NCBI RefSeq assembly: GCF_036324505.1
Contig: NC_086356.1
Span: 9,858,744-9,922,743, forward strand
DNA length: 64,000 nucleotides
Direction of reading: 5' to 3'
Origin: Eleginops maclovinus
Lineage: Eukaryota > Chordata > Actinopteri > Perciformes > Eleginopidae
Position numbers and translations under genes: made by a program. The notes under the pieces are model-generated. The model was not told where the DNA came from. It did not search any database and saw only the letters and a program-made list of their open reading frames with translations. The number at the start of each line of letters is the position of its first letter. Position 1 is the first letter of the stretch. Below are positions 44,282-64,000 of the stretch, one piece after another.

Positions 44282-46252
44282 TTTCACTTACAACTAACAA
44301 GAGCAGGCTGCACAAGACGGTCAAGCAGAGCTCCACCTCAGATCTGATCAGTGTTGCAGATCCTGCCGGCTTCGGTTTGGGGAGTTGTGTAGCAGCCGAA
44401 TGCTCAAGTTGTACAGGATGCTTCTGTTGGCTGTCTTGTGTTGCAGAGCTTTGGTTTCCCTCTTTTTGTTCTCTCTGGAAACCTCCTCACTGGTTCACTC
44501 GTCAACCCCAGCGTTAAACCCCAACCCCTCTCCCTCCCTCCCTCACACACACGTCATTTAGATTGATGACAATGACGTACTTGGGAGTAATTTCTTTATT
44601 GTAATAACATTAGTGCAATATTCTTTTGTAGTGTGAGTGTGCTCATTTCTCAAACGGAAGTTGCAGTTATGATTTTTGACGCAAACAAATCAAAGGCATG
44701 TTGGATGTCTTGTGCACTTCACTGGGAAGGATTCGATGCGATTCAGGCTTCTTGAACACCATGTCCGTATTCATTGGTTTTGATTATTGGTTGAATTAGA
44801 ACCATGTCACAAAATATGATTGTAAAAGAGAAAGTCATGGCAATATTTATTTGTATTCGATTACCAAAAATAGTTTCCATGATCCAAACATGATTATGGC
44901 AAATACACAACTCATAAATACCTACACCTGTAATATCTGACATGGACTGAATACAGCTGAGATCATAACAATAAAAGTTACAGGTGCAACAATGTGGACT
45001 GAAGGTGTGGTTTAAAGCTTCTTCAAATTCCAAACATTCTAGTGATAGTTTGAAGTAATAACAATCTTTATGTCTGCAGTGAGGATTATTCTTTAGAACA
45101 TTTTGATCACTTTGTAGTTGCTCTGATTCTCCGGTCCTGGCAAATTAATGAATCAACCAAATGTTATTTCTATAGCTCAACATAACACATGTACATAAGG
45201 GGCTTTAACATTTTTGACAGCATACATACAACACAACCTGTCCTTAATCGCTGGCACAAAATGGACAAAAAATGGCCACAGCTAACAGCTGTTGTTAGCA
45301 AGTGTACCTCTCGGGCATAAAAAACCCAAAAGTTAAGCACCTAACACGAGCAGACAAAGAACTGGTGAACCAAAGCAGGCCTCGCAAATGTTGATACTGC
45401 ATTTCTGTGTCTCGGGGCCAAAACCCAAACACCAAGAGACTGTTTTGTCGTTTTGCATTAGCCCTGACCTTGATATAGCGGTTAGGTTACAGTGAGTGTG
45501 TTTAGAAGTCTTTCTGCCCTCTAGTGGTCAAGAATAACGTAATGTCGCTTTAATTTATGATACAATAAACTAAGCATAAGCACAACATATAAAGATCTTT
45601 TCCAAGTGCAAATTGTGTACAACAGACCGAGGCTAAGCTGCTCTTTAGGTGTTTTTAGAATGGAAAATGGACGAAACAAAGGCAACCAAGACCAGCATGC
45701 TAACCGACTTTCCCATAATGCAATTTTTACAGGACAAAGAGCTGGGGCAGCTGGTTGAAAATATTTTGGGGAATTGGACAAAATAAACGTGTGAAAACTA
45801 AAAAGCATTTCATCTTTGAACAATAATACTAAACATTTGTATGTGTCTTTGAAAGGTTCAATTGGCAGGAGCTTTCCAAAGTTACAGCCTGATTGACTTA
45901 ACAATCTTTGTTAACATGGTTGAGTATTTATTTTTCAACACTAACTGGCAATATTATTTATGGTTCGATGCTTTAATTGATGCAAATAATAATTTAACAG
46001 ATGTATTCCATGATATGCCGCATACTCACAGTGTAATACTACCTAAAGTATTGTGTTTGGCTTCAGTATTTGGCAACTCATGCAAAACAACATCATTTTT
46101 AATAGTGATTAGTATTGAAACAAATTTGACTCAAGGTCCATGATATAGAATTAGTGCAAACCATAGACTCAATAATGTCAAAGCAGCATAAAGCACAATG
46201 GGTGAATGCATCGGCTGGACGGGGATGGTTTGTCTGAAAGATAACCAACACG
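44282..46252. other. rln upstream region and intergenic stretch to plgrkt
   Basis: No clear TATA box or coding frame was recognised. A minus-strand AATAAA at 45932-45927, about 320 bp beyond the plgrkt stop codon, is a candidate plgrkt poly(A) signal. Confidence 0.4.
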
Positions 46253-54588
<8,336 letters not shown>

Positions 54589-55070
54589 GGTAGCGCTGTA
54601 ACTGCTGGCCTAAAAAAAAAAAGAGATAGTCAAAACTATGCTGCAGCAAAACGTTACCAAACTAACAGGCACAACTTCTATTAGGGGTACAAACCAAAGT
54701 TAAAACTGCATTTACTTTAACCTGTTAGTTAATGGCACTGTCATGGTTTCACTTCCCTGTAGCTTAATTTAGAGCTGTCAGCTAAACTCAGTAACGACGC
54801 TAGCTCACTTGTCCTTCAGTTCACCGTTTCTTTCTAATAACTTGATGCTAGTGACATGTACGTGTTGCTAATGCTAGGTGCTAGCATTGCTTTAAGTTCG
54901 CAGAGGACTTGACGTTTGTTTCTGTGATGTTTGGGATCTCTTGTTAATTAATTTGGAAAACGTGATGAGCTAATATTAAAACATAAAGTAGCTTCCCATG
55001 CGTCACCCTATATTATTAACCTTGACTGGTATCGCTATCTAGGTTCACTCAAAGTGACAGTTTTACATAC

Positions 55071-55239
55071 CTAATGTACTTCGAAGACAGTAATGGCACT
55101 CACAAAAACAGGAGTAAGGAGAAATTCAAAGGAATAACTCAATGAAAACAAAACGTGTGAAGCATGCACTCAAAAACTGCTAACTTCCAGAAAACCTATT
55201 AAATAAATTACTACACGAAACAAACATGGTACTTCCGGT
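55071..55239 (-). promoter_or_regulatory. plgrkt: Candidate plgrkt non-coding exon 1 and promoter
   Basis: On the minus strand a donor TTAG|GTATGT lies at 55071/55070, and the start-codon exon has an acceptor (T-run then TTTTAG) at 54612-54611. A perfect ETS site, ACCGGAAGT (55239-55231, minus), lies about 160 bp upstream of the donor, as in many housekeeping TATA-less promoters. The exact transcription start is inferred. Confidence 0.5.
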
Positions 55240-57148
55240 AAGCTTCCAAAGTAAAACTAAAAGCAAAACAGCACGTTCTACGGTTCTACCATAAACAACG
55301 ATGATGCTTCCCAAATGACAAAACATTATTCTAACAGTACACTCTCAAATTAAGTCATTATAAAATCTAAAATCATGGTGATTTTTGATTCAGAGGAATT
55401 CATTCAAACACATGTTGAAGAGCTTCTGCTATGAATACATGAACAATAACGTTGCAGTGCAATTGTCACACTGCTTATTTGTGTCTCATATGTTCAGCGC
55501 TTGTTAAAGGCACTTTACAGTCCGTGGTCGAAGGCTAGTTGCACATAAACAATAGAATGGCGCCCTCTCTTGGTGTTTGTGGGGGTGAATCTTGTCTAAA
55601 TGTAGACGTTTTTGTCAGTCGGTGCACCAAACAAAAGATAATACTGTAAGAGCCATTTTAACGAGAGTTCATATTTGGGTTTATACATTTGGACTATGCA
55701 CAACCAGGGCCCTATTAGGTGGGAGGATACTACAATAACGTTGAGGGAACAAAGTAGAAGTGACAATCTTCATACTGCACTGAACCATATCAAACCAAGC
55801 TATACTTTTTCATCAATGCTTTACAAAAAGCATGGGGGACTCCTGCCAAACTTCCAGTTTGATGGACATATAACACCTGATATTAATTCTCCCTGTGTGC
55901 TTTACTCAACACAAACAAATATTGAATGTTTTAACGTTTTGCCTTTTGTGTCCCTTTGCTGTAACATTGTAGATGTCCCTGCTATAGGGTGAATAAAGGA
56001 CTACTGGTGCTGATTTTGATTACTGAGTCCATCAAGTATTTTCACCTTTTCTACAGTTTATTTAGGTCAGAGTTGCATATGTATTTAAATTGAAATGTGA
56101 CCGTAGGGCCATACTACAAGTATATACTCTAAAGGTAACAATAATGGTGAGCCAACAAAGCAAACTAATGCATAATGGTTTGTTCAACTACACTTCTCTT
56201 TGACTTTTGCTCTGAGTATTTTTATATATCCTGGTTACACCCTTACAGTACACCCATACATTGGTAGGTCATACTGAATGCTTTAGCAATGTTATTACCT
56301 TATAAGACATTAACCAATGTTAGTTATCATAGGGGAATGAACACAAATGTACACAAGATCTGTATCACAAACCCTTCCTGCAAGAAAAATACAGTGGTAT
56401 TTTACGAGTGATATAATGTAGGTAGTAAAGTCCAACACTATTTAGGGTTGTCCAAGGGGTTTCTAAGAGGGTAGTAAATGGAAAACATTGATAAGTTTAA
56501 TTACCCACTATCCTGATGTAACAAATAATTTTCAAAGTGTTCTGCTACTTCAAACTTCTACTCCACCATATTTCAGAGGGAAAAATAATACTCTACTTGT
56601 ATTCTAAATTAAATCCATTTAACAGCAATAGTTATTTATTTATTTGCAGAACATAGTGATTTTGTTTTTATTAAAATGCCCAGCCGGCTTTGAAGTAAAT
56701 AAAAGTTGCTTCATCTCAACCAGACACAACATAATTAATGGTATACCATTAATAAAATATTTTACAATGTCATTCAGATCGGGACATTTTGCTGCATAAT
56801 GAGTATTTTTACGTTTGGGGCTTTAAGTATTTTGATGATAACACTTTCGAATGTATGTACCTCGATGCTGTTTACAGGTCTAGCACACATCTTCCAATAC
56901 ATATACGGCTGAAGCTTACTTATGTCCCTATTGTATGCCTTTTAAGGTAAAGCCAGTGTAAGATAATATTGTCCTTACAGTAAACATAGTGGTGTACTTC
57001 CGTGTTCATTGTATCGACTTGTTTTCTCGTCGAGGTCCGTGAATTGTGGATGTAAACGTTTTTATCAGATGTTTAAAAGCCTGTTGTTCACAACATTGGG
57101 CCGAAACTAAGTTATAGCAAGCTTAAATTAATTTCCTGTTTTCACAAT
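55240..57148. other. Intergenic stretch between plgrkt and the cd274-like gene
   Basis: The two genes diverge here. The open frame at 55675-55992 has no recognisable domain. Otherwise AT-rich with nothing recognised. Confidence 0.4.
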
Positions 57149-57297
57149 TTCGAATGAAAAATGCGGTGGGTGTGTTTTCGAGAGGTGGGATTTCCCTCTT
57201 GCCTTCATATGAGCAGCAGCATCAGTGCAGACACGGATCAGCGTAAAGGCAGAAGGGAGCGCTTAGGATACCACCAGCATTATCAGACATCCTGCAG
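57149..57297 (+). promoter_or_regulatory. cd274: Candidate promoter and non-coding exon 1 of the cd274-like gene
   Basis: A donor CTGCAG|GTAAGA at 57297/57298 defines a likely 5'UTR exon, since the start-codon exon at 58236 has its own acceptor (TTCCTTAG, ending at 58229). Just upstream are a perfect NF-kappa-B site GGGATTTCCC (57187-57196) and TTCGAATGAA (57149-57158), a TTC-N4-GAA palindrome of the STAT6 type. Inducible PD-L1 transcription through NF-kappa-B and STATs is known in mammals; occupancy here is inference. Confidence 0.5.
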
Positions 57298-57359
57298 GTA
57301 AGAAAATATTATTGACCTACAGCTACAACAGATAAACAGTAGTCGGGGGTTGCAGAACT

Positions 57360-57361
<2 letters not shown>

Positions 57362-57439
<78 letters not shown>
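57362..57439. repeat. (ATT)n microsatellite, 26 units
   Basis: Uninterrupted ATT triplets followed by a short (TTG)n, in the first intron of the cd274-like gene. Confidence 0.98.
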
Positions 57440-57993
57440 GTTGTTGTTGTTGTTTTTATCATTATCATTAATCATATTATTTTTTATTAGTTTATGCAGT
57501 ATACTTTTAGAGCTTATAATATGTGTACGCAGTTCTCCTGGTTTCCAATATTATTTTTGACATTTAACACCATTTTGCCTAGCTTTGTAGCTTAAACACC
57601 AATACAGTTAACTGTTGCAGGCTAAATATGTAACACACCTACTTTTAATTTACTTTTTTTAAATGATGCATTCTGTGAACCTAACAGCTGACAGAGCTCA
57701 ATAATCATTGCAAGCTCTCCCACATTCAAATTCATAGGTTAAGACACCGTAGTCATTTATGTATTGAACCCTTTGGCTAAATATTTTTCAATGAAGCATG
57801 AATTGCCAACATTTTCACGTCTGTTTCTAAAAACAAAGTGTGCGCGCGCGTGTGTGTCACAGCATCCAACAGCGTCTTTCTTGTAGCCTAATTGTGTTTC
57901 CCTACAATGACTCATCCAACAGGGAAGTAACTGGATTTTCAAAACTGAGTCATGCTGAGATTAGGAATAAAATGTATGTGACCAACATGTGAT

Positions 57994-58114
<121 letters not shown>

Positions 58115-58235
58115 ACAGAGTCATTGATAGATCACATGGCCTTCTCCAGTAAAATGACTCAGCTTTTTCAGTAAAACAGATGCCTAAATATTCCATCATC
58201 TGTAAAACCCCCTTTTTTTTCTTCCTTAGGACTCA

Positions 58236-61200
58236 ATGGATTGGGCCGTTATTTTGGTTCTGCATGTCATGTTTCAACCTTCCCTCTCAGGTGTGTAGTA
58301 AAAAGTGTATGAATAAACAAGAGCACACACAGGATGAAATAGCATTTACATTAAACAGTTCAAGTCAATGTTGTATATTGCTTCAGCGCTGTTTAACTGA
58401 TTGAGGAAGTCTGACTTTATTATGTATTATTTCCTTGCAGTGTTGTTCACTGTTGAGGCAGAGCGAACCATGTACGAGTCAAAGTTTGGAGAAGATGTTG
58501 TGATGGGCTGCAGGTTTCAGCCTAAACTATCAAACCATCAGGCTGCCCTGCAGGTGATGTGGCAGTGGTTCACCTCCACCTTGATTCGTGAAGTGTACCA
58601 TTTGGATGACTGGAAACAGAACGTTGCAACCCAGGATCCTGATTACCTTGGACGGGTGGTGCTTCTCACTGAGGAGCTGCATAAAGGCTGGGCCAAACTA
58701 AAGGTGAATAATGGGAGTGACTTTCTAGATACATAATAGAATCTGGGCAGGCAAGGTTATTTCGAGTTAAATTTCCACTGAATAAGGCAATTCCTATTGG
58801 GAATTATTGATGTGAGGCTCAAATTCCCAGACAGGTCAGATAATCCCTGCTTATATATCCCTGTCAAGAAGGCACAGATGATACCTTGTATTATAAAAAG
58901 AGAAAGGGGAATTTTGCAAAAGATTTTGGTTCATTGGAAGCTTTAGTTCACGAGGGAATAGTGTGTTTCATGGACATAAACACATCTATTCTTTCTCATC
59001 TTGTCCCTTTTCAGATCTCCAGACTCAGGATCAATGACTCTGGGACATACCAGTGTTTGGTGCAAACAGGAGAAGGAGCTGATTATAAAACAACAACTTT
59101 GTCCGTTGTTGGTAAGTCTGACAGTTTTGCTTTTTTCATTGCAAAATCGTAATGGGCTTTGTTCTGGGAAGAGTCATGCTTGTTGGGAATTTCCTGGGGG
59201 TCATTTCTGAGCACAGTGCAACTCACTGAAAATGGAACTCAGCAGAACATTACTCAATTCTGTAGAGAATGATTTTGGCTCAATTTCTTTTGACAAGATC
59301 TTTCCCTTATCATGTAATCCTTTTTGATCACACTGTTAAGACTATGTCCTTTCTATCTGATTCTTCCCTAGCACCTTATAAATCAGTGACTAAACACATT
59401 GAGAAGGCTGCAGGGGGGGATGACATGCTGCTTACTTGTCTGTCTGAGGGATACCCGGAGTCTCCTGTTATGTGGCAAAATGGACAACATCAGACACTCA
59501 GTTCGAATACCACCTCCGTGACAACTCCAGAGCAACTTGTCCAAGTCACCAGTCGGATACGTGTTAGATCATCGGCCAAAGACAGCTACAAGTGTATCTT
59601 TACAAAAGATGGCTCCTCCGCAACATTTCAAATTCCAGGTACATTTTTGTTTCCTGTTAAATGGTTTCCTATCACACAGGACTTTATGAACTGGATGGAG
59701 AGAATATGAAAGCACACAGGATTTTTATAGGATGACTCAGCAAAGTGATCTTCCTGGCATGTTTCCTCCCTCATTTCCTGTCAGCTGGTCTGCCGCCAAA
59801 CACTTTTCACAAAAAGATAAAGAATCAAATGAGAAGCAAGCAAACGGATAATGTGTACAATTGTTGGATTTAACTAAGTATATTGACTCAACTCCACTCC
59901 AAGTCTTGAATATTCTCATCTAAAAACAGAAAGTATAATATCGTCATGTGTGTACCTATCGTCGCCTACTGCTGTTTCCTGTTGTGTTCAGTCTCTGTTG
60001 ATCTAGTTGTTGACACATCAGATGTGATGGCAAAAGAAATTGTTTCCCCTGCATTTCCACGGAAGATGTGGATGTCTGGGTTCGAGAATCGATTCAGATT
60101 TATTGTAGGAGTTTTGTTACAAAAGCTGTGTGGAATTTAGTAGCTTGTCTGTGCATGTGTTCCCATGCTTCTGTCTATATGTGGGCAACTGTTTATTGCC
60201 TCTTTTTAATGCTTGAACTTGATCAACTAAAAATAAGAATATGTGTATAAGGGGTTTTTCTTATTGCTAAAATAAAGAAAAAAGGTCAGTGAATATACCT
60301 ACACAAAGATGAAGAGAAATAGGAGATCAGGCCAAATCATCACAAAATGAGTATGAAAGCATAAGTATCTCTAATTGCTGCAAATTCTTTCGACATTGTT
60401 TTCCACAAAGAGGAAGTGTGCAAATCTTTTTCTTCTTTGGTATATTTGGTTATTTCCATGGTGGTCAAACATTTTGTAATCGTGGGAATAACAATCAAAT
60501 ATAAACACTTGCCACGGCACTGCTGAATTTGAAGTTTTTTTCCCTGCAATTAACCCTCACCATTCTTCACTCTTGCACAGATGAAATACCTGTTCCTCAG
60601 AAGAGGAATGACGCTCTCATCGTCGTTCTGAGCATAGGTGTGATAATAGTTGCCCTTATCATTGCAATGCTCTTCTACCGACGACAAAAAGGTAAAGCAG
60701 TCCCTCATTACCGTTACAAAGGGACATCCTTAGAGGGTTAGATTTGTGAGCTGAAAGAATATCTGCTGGGCAGAGGGTGGAAATTCAAGTTTGTGTATTC
60801 TTTATTATTTCCTTATTCAAAGTAAACACACTGGTTTATTTTTCCCTGTTACAACCCATTACATATATCACAAAATACTGCAATGACTTAAGACAGACAA
60901 CATTTCAACGTTAAAGTCAAACTTTATTGTGAAGCCAAAAAAGATGTCTTTAATCTCACCTCAAACTACTTGCAGTATTGCCAAAATCAACGGTCAGCAT
61001 TCATAGTTTATAATTACTAGGTCAAATTTCAAGGGACTTTTAAACTACTGCCAGTAAACAACAATGTCATTGATAACTGGGAAGACAGCACAAACTGTCA
61101 TAAACGCTGAGTCAGTTTCATTTTTGGCACTGAGAAGAGGAAGTATTGTGAAACCTGATAGCTCTTAGATATTAGCTTCAGCTTGGTTACCTTCACCTAG

Positions 61201-63390
61201 AGGGAATTTTGCCAGCTGTTGGTCATGCATGTATTCTGTCACATGACTATTAACTTTGGAAACACCCATGTTGGTGTTAATTGAGTTACAGGGGAATTTG
61301 AGGTCATTTGATAATGTGTGGGTGGTTTTTCAGTCAGGCATGTTTGTAGTATTCCCCCAACCAAACACACACATCATTTACATAATGGACTTATTACACA
61401 TTTCTATATTCATATGAATGTGTAACATGATAAGAACAGACACTTCAGCCTAGGGTCCAAAAAGGTAAAACAGATTTGATGCTATACAACTAAATATTAA
61501 GTTAAGGGTTTTTCATCGAGGATTTTTAAACACAGATATATTATATGTACATATCTACTAAGCTGCATTATTGAAACTACCTTCATACAGTCAGTTAATA
61601 CATTCATACACACCGGTTGGAGCAATACATTAAATGATATGTTCTTCTTCACAGGTTTTAGATTTCATTGCACAAGGAACCTTTCGGTCGACGGTCAAGG
61701 CAAATCTGATTCTGTTGCTGCCTGTGAGTATGAACAGAGCTGAACAAGTTACCAAGTTGCCTTTCCTAGTCATTTAATCATTTTGACCTACCCTAATCCC
61801 ACCAAACAAGCGAGCAAACATAAACTGTGCTTTAACAAGAACAGCTCAAACTCAAAGCACTTCTCATAAGTGAAACACACTTAAAGTTATTAAATAAGAA
61901 ATAGTAAAAGTTGTGAAATGCTCAGTGACTGAAACACAGCTATTCCATAAATGAAAAGAGTAAACAGTGTGTGAAAGCGAATTTTATTACATGGAACAAC
62001 AATATCATGATTGAAGAAAGTTCTGCTTTCATAAGTTGTACATTAGGAATTGTTTTTTGAGATGCATTTTAATTTGCATTAAGGTGAATTTGAGTGGATT
62101 TACACCACAATTGTTGTAGTCCTGCAGAGTGACTTGAAGCAATGATGAATGAATTAACTATTTAATGGATATCGCACTCATCTGAATTAGTGTTTCTAAC
62201 AATGCTGTTCCTTACCATCAGGTATAGCAAAAAATAAAGACAACGAGGAAGAGATAACTATTTTTAATGAAGGTAAGGGGCTCTCGTGTTTCCCTATTTA
62301 GTACAAGAATGAACAAAAACAATTGAAGTTTTGTTCACACTTTTTGCCTTACTTGCAAATGATATTGATATGATCATGATCAGGTCTGTTTCGTTGGCTG
62401 TAGGGTGCATGGAGGAAAATCTGGGGGCATTTCTGAAAAACCATTATTCCAACTTCTCGCTCAGCACCGAGATGACACACCACTGCGAAGCTTTCGCGGT
62501 GGAGGAGCTGCCTCACAGGCTGCAAAACAAGTGAGTCACAAACACATCTTTCCATTCATCACAGAGGATCCTGCCACACTTCTATGATCTTATTTTCAGT
62601 AACACAATTACATTTTCTTTTTATTTCAAAACATAAAAAAAAACGTTTAGTGACCCCCTATTCTTTTTAACTTCAAGCTAGCTAACTTGCAAGGGCAGTT
62701 TATACTCTGACAGAGCAGGCTTAGATAAAAACAGATGGTTCAAGACGCTAAATTACAATAAATTTCACCTTTTGGGACTGCCATGATAGTGGCTAATTGC
62801 ATACATTTCTGAGTCACCAAAGTGGAAGTCCCTGTTGAGGAAATCCAAAATGAGCTTAATGAACATATATAGTAAATGTTTGTTGTTGACGCTAATGTTA
62901 AGGATCTCTTGTTTCTTTCAGTGAGGGCAAGTCTGTGAGTCTTCAAGCTTTACTACCAAAAGCTGGAGAAGTAGTTTTCCTCGAGGGATCCCCAGGAAGC
63001 GGGAAGACAACTGTAGCCCACATCCTGGTTTCTTCTTGGACTGAGGGTCCGACACATGCCCTCTCTAAACGTGTCAATCTCAGCACTGTTCGATTTCTTT
63101 TTACAATTGACTGCAACAGAGTGAAGGGCGACTTCTTTCAGGAAATAAAGATGCAACTTTCTCTCTTGGAAAAGACAGAGGATGAGTTGAGGACTTTGTT
63201 AACCAGTGAGGCTCTGCTGGTGTTGGATGGGTACCGAGAAGGGAACCATTTTTTTGACGAGTCCTTGAGGAAGTTTGTAATGGAAAGAGAAGGATGCAGG
63301 GTGCTGGTCATGTCCTGCCCAAGACACTGTCCAATACTCAATGACACAGTTGTGACAGGACGTACACTGCAGATCCAAAACAAAGTATGA
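58236..63390 (+). CDS. cd274: PD-L1/CD274-like checkpoint ligand with a C-terminal NACHT-type P-loop domain
   Basis: Exons 58236-58290, 58441-58703, 59015-59111, 59372-59638, 60581-60691, 61655-61723, 62222-62272, 62404-62530 and 62922-63390 have AG/GT borders and matched phases (1,0,1,1,1,1,1,2), giving 502 residues. Residues 1-19 are a signal peptide. IgV is about 25-138 (C at VVMGC, NDSGTYQC). IgC is about 140-227 (DMLLTC, SYKC), with sequon NTT. The transmembrane helix is 239-260, then RRQK. The tail (265-347) has an acidic KDNEEEITIFNE patch. Residues 348-502 contain Walker A GSPGSGKTT (369-377), LLVLDGYRE (445-453) and a sensor-1-like VLVMSC (474-479), ending without helical, winged-helix or LRR domains. 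Position next to plgrkt fits CD274, but PD-L2 cannot be excluded. Mammalian PD-L1 has only a short tail. Intron retention after exon 5 would stop after 16 residues, giving a conventional ligand of 280 residues. The ectodomain call is strong; the NACHT fusion rests on splice-phase continuity and needs RNA evidence. Confidence 0.85.
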
Positions 63391-63549
63391 CCTTCTAGGG
63401 CACAGACGTTTGAGCGAAGACACAGACATAATGTACTTTTTGTATAAATATTTGTATAATGTTACTAGTTTTATGAATGCATGGTTGGATTTTTTACAAG
63501 CCCTGATATGCTGCAAAAAATGTTGAATTCAATTTATGTAGGGATACGC

Positions 63550-63555
63550 AATAAA
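63550..63555 (+). terminator. cd274: Poly(A) signal AATAAA of the cd274-like gene
   Basis: First AATAAA downstream of the stop codon in the NACHT exon, 160 bp away. This fits the NACHT exon being the terminal exon. Confidence 0.6.
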
Positions 63556-64000
63556 TGCTTTTGCATTATCAACATTTGTTTTTTTAATTACACAAGGCAC
63601 AATTCATGTAAGCTCTGTGAGTGCTTTTCTTCGAAAATCCTCAACGTAGTTTCAGCCACATCACCCAACTCTCTGTTACTGTTCTGAAACTTAGTAAGTG
63701 ATTCCGGTGGTTTCTGTTTCTGTTATTTGTCAATCTGCAACAAAAAGAAAAGTTATTATTAGGGTCATTGCTCGACTGTAAGCAAAGCGGAAACAGTTTC
63801 TATTTTCTGTATGTGAAAAGGGAAGCAACTTTAACAGGATTTACTGGCAAGAGTGCTCAATGATTCCAGTAACTTTGGATTTTTAGAAAGGTTTTTCTTT
63901 CATTGCTGTATGCTCTCCAGTAAATGGATCATCTCGCCTCATTTCAACACTGTTGATTAATTGCGCTTTTCGTTCAGTCAGCCTGTTGTCATAAGGTATT
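63556..64000. other. Intergenic sequence to window end, nothing recognised
   Basis: No coding frame resembles PDCD1LG2 or RIC1, the next human neighbours, and no repeat family was identified. Confidence 0.4.

Noticed and set aside
55675..55992. 105-residue plus-strand frame between plgrkt and the cd274-like gene
   Set aside because: No family resemblance and no supporting exon structure; treated as chance.
62404..63390. NACHT exons as an independent NLR gene fragment or pseudogene
   Set aside because: Not adopted because splice sites and phases continue perfectly from the Ig/transmembrane exons, there is no start codon with promoter context of its own, and the frame has no stops; it remains the main alternative to test.

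Overview
The window reads as nuclear DNA of a ray-finned (teleost) fish. It has compact multi-exon vertebrate genes with GT-AG introns, long (GT)n/(CA)n microsatellites, a degraded L2-type LINE and a Tc1 transposase remnant. There are no bacterial operons or viral genomes.

Layout. (1) 660-4208 (-): N-terminal half of rc3h2 (Roquin-2: RING and ROQ exons). The gene runs off the left edge and probably starts at a CpG-rich non-coding exon near 9804-10200. Two of its introns each carry a box C/D snoRNA of the SNORD90 kind. (2) 10886-12302 (-): broken L2-like LINE. (3) 15081-16620 (-): two-exon BTB/four-zinc-finger gene of the ZBTB26/ZBTB6 pair. (4) 19190-40865 (+): complete jak2 (23 coding exons, 1127 residues by exon addition), with a piggyBac-like scrap and a Tc1 scrap in its first introns. 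(5) 43026-44281 (-): relaxin-family hormone gene (rln). (6) 46253-54588 (-): plgrkt, 149 residues, C-terminal lysine kept. (7) 57149-63390 (+): a PD-L1/CD274-like gene. Blocks 4-7 keep the order and orientation of human 9p24.1 (JAK2 - relaxins - PLGRKT - CD274); blocks 1 and 3 correspond to human 9q33.

The standout is the CD274-like gene. Its IgV, IgC and transmembrane exons are followed by four more phase-matched exons. The last one encodes a NACHT-type P-loop (Walker A GSPGSGKTT, Walker-B-like LDGYRE). The predicted 502-residue protein would join an immune-checkpoint ligand ectodomain to a cytosolic NLR-like nucleotide-binding module. I know of no description of this architecture, but I cannot search.

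Working together: Jak2 drives STAT signalling that in mammals induces PD-L1. The putative cd274 promoter here has a perfect kappa-B site and a STAT6-type palindrome, so the linked genes may be functionally as well as physically connected. The snoRNAs would be released from rc3h2 introns by splicing and debranching.
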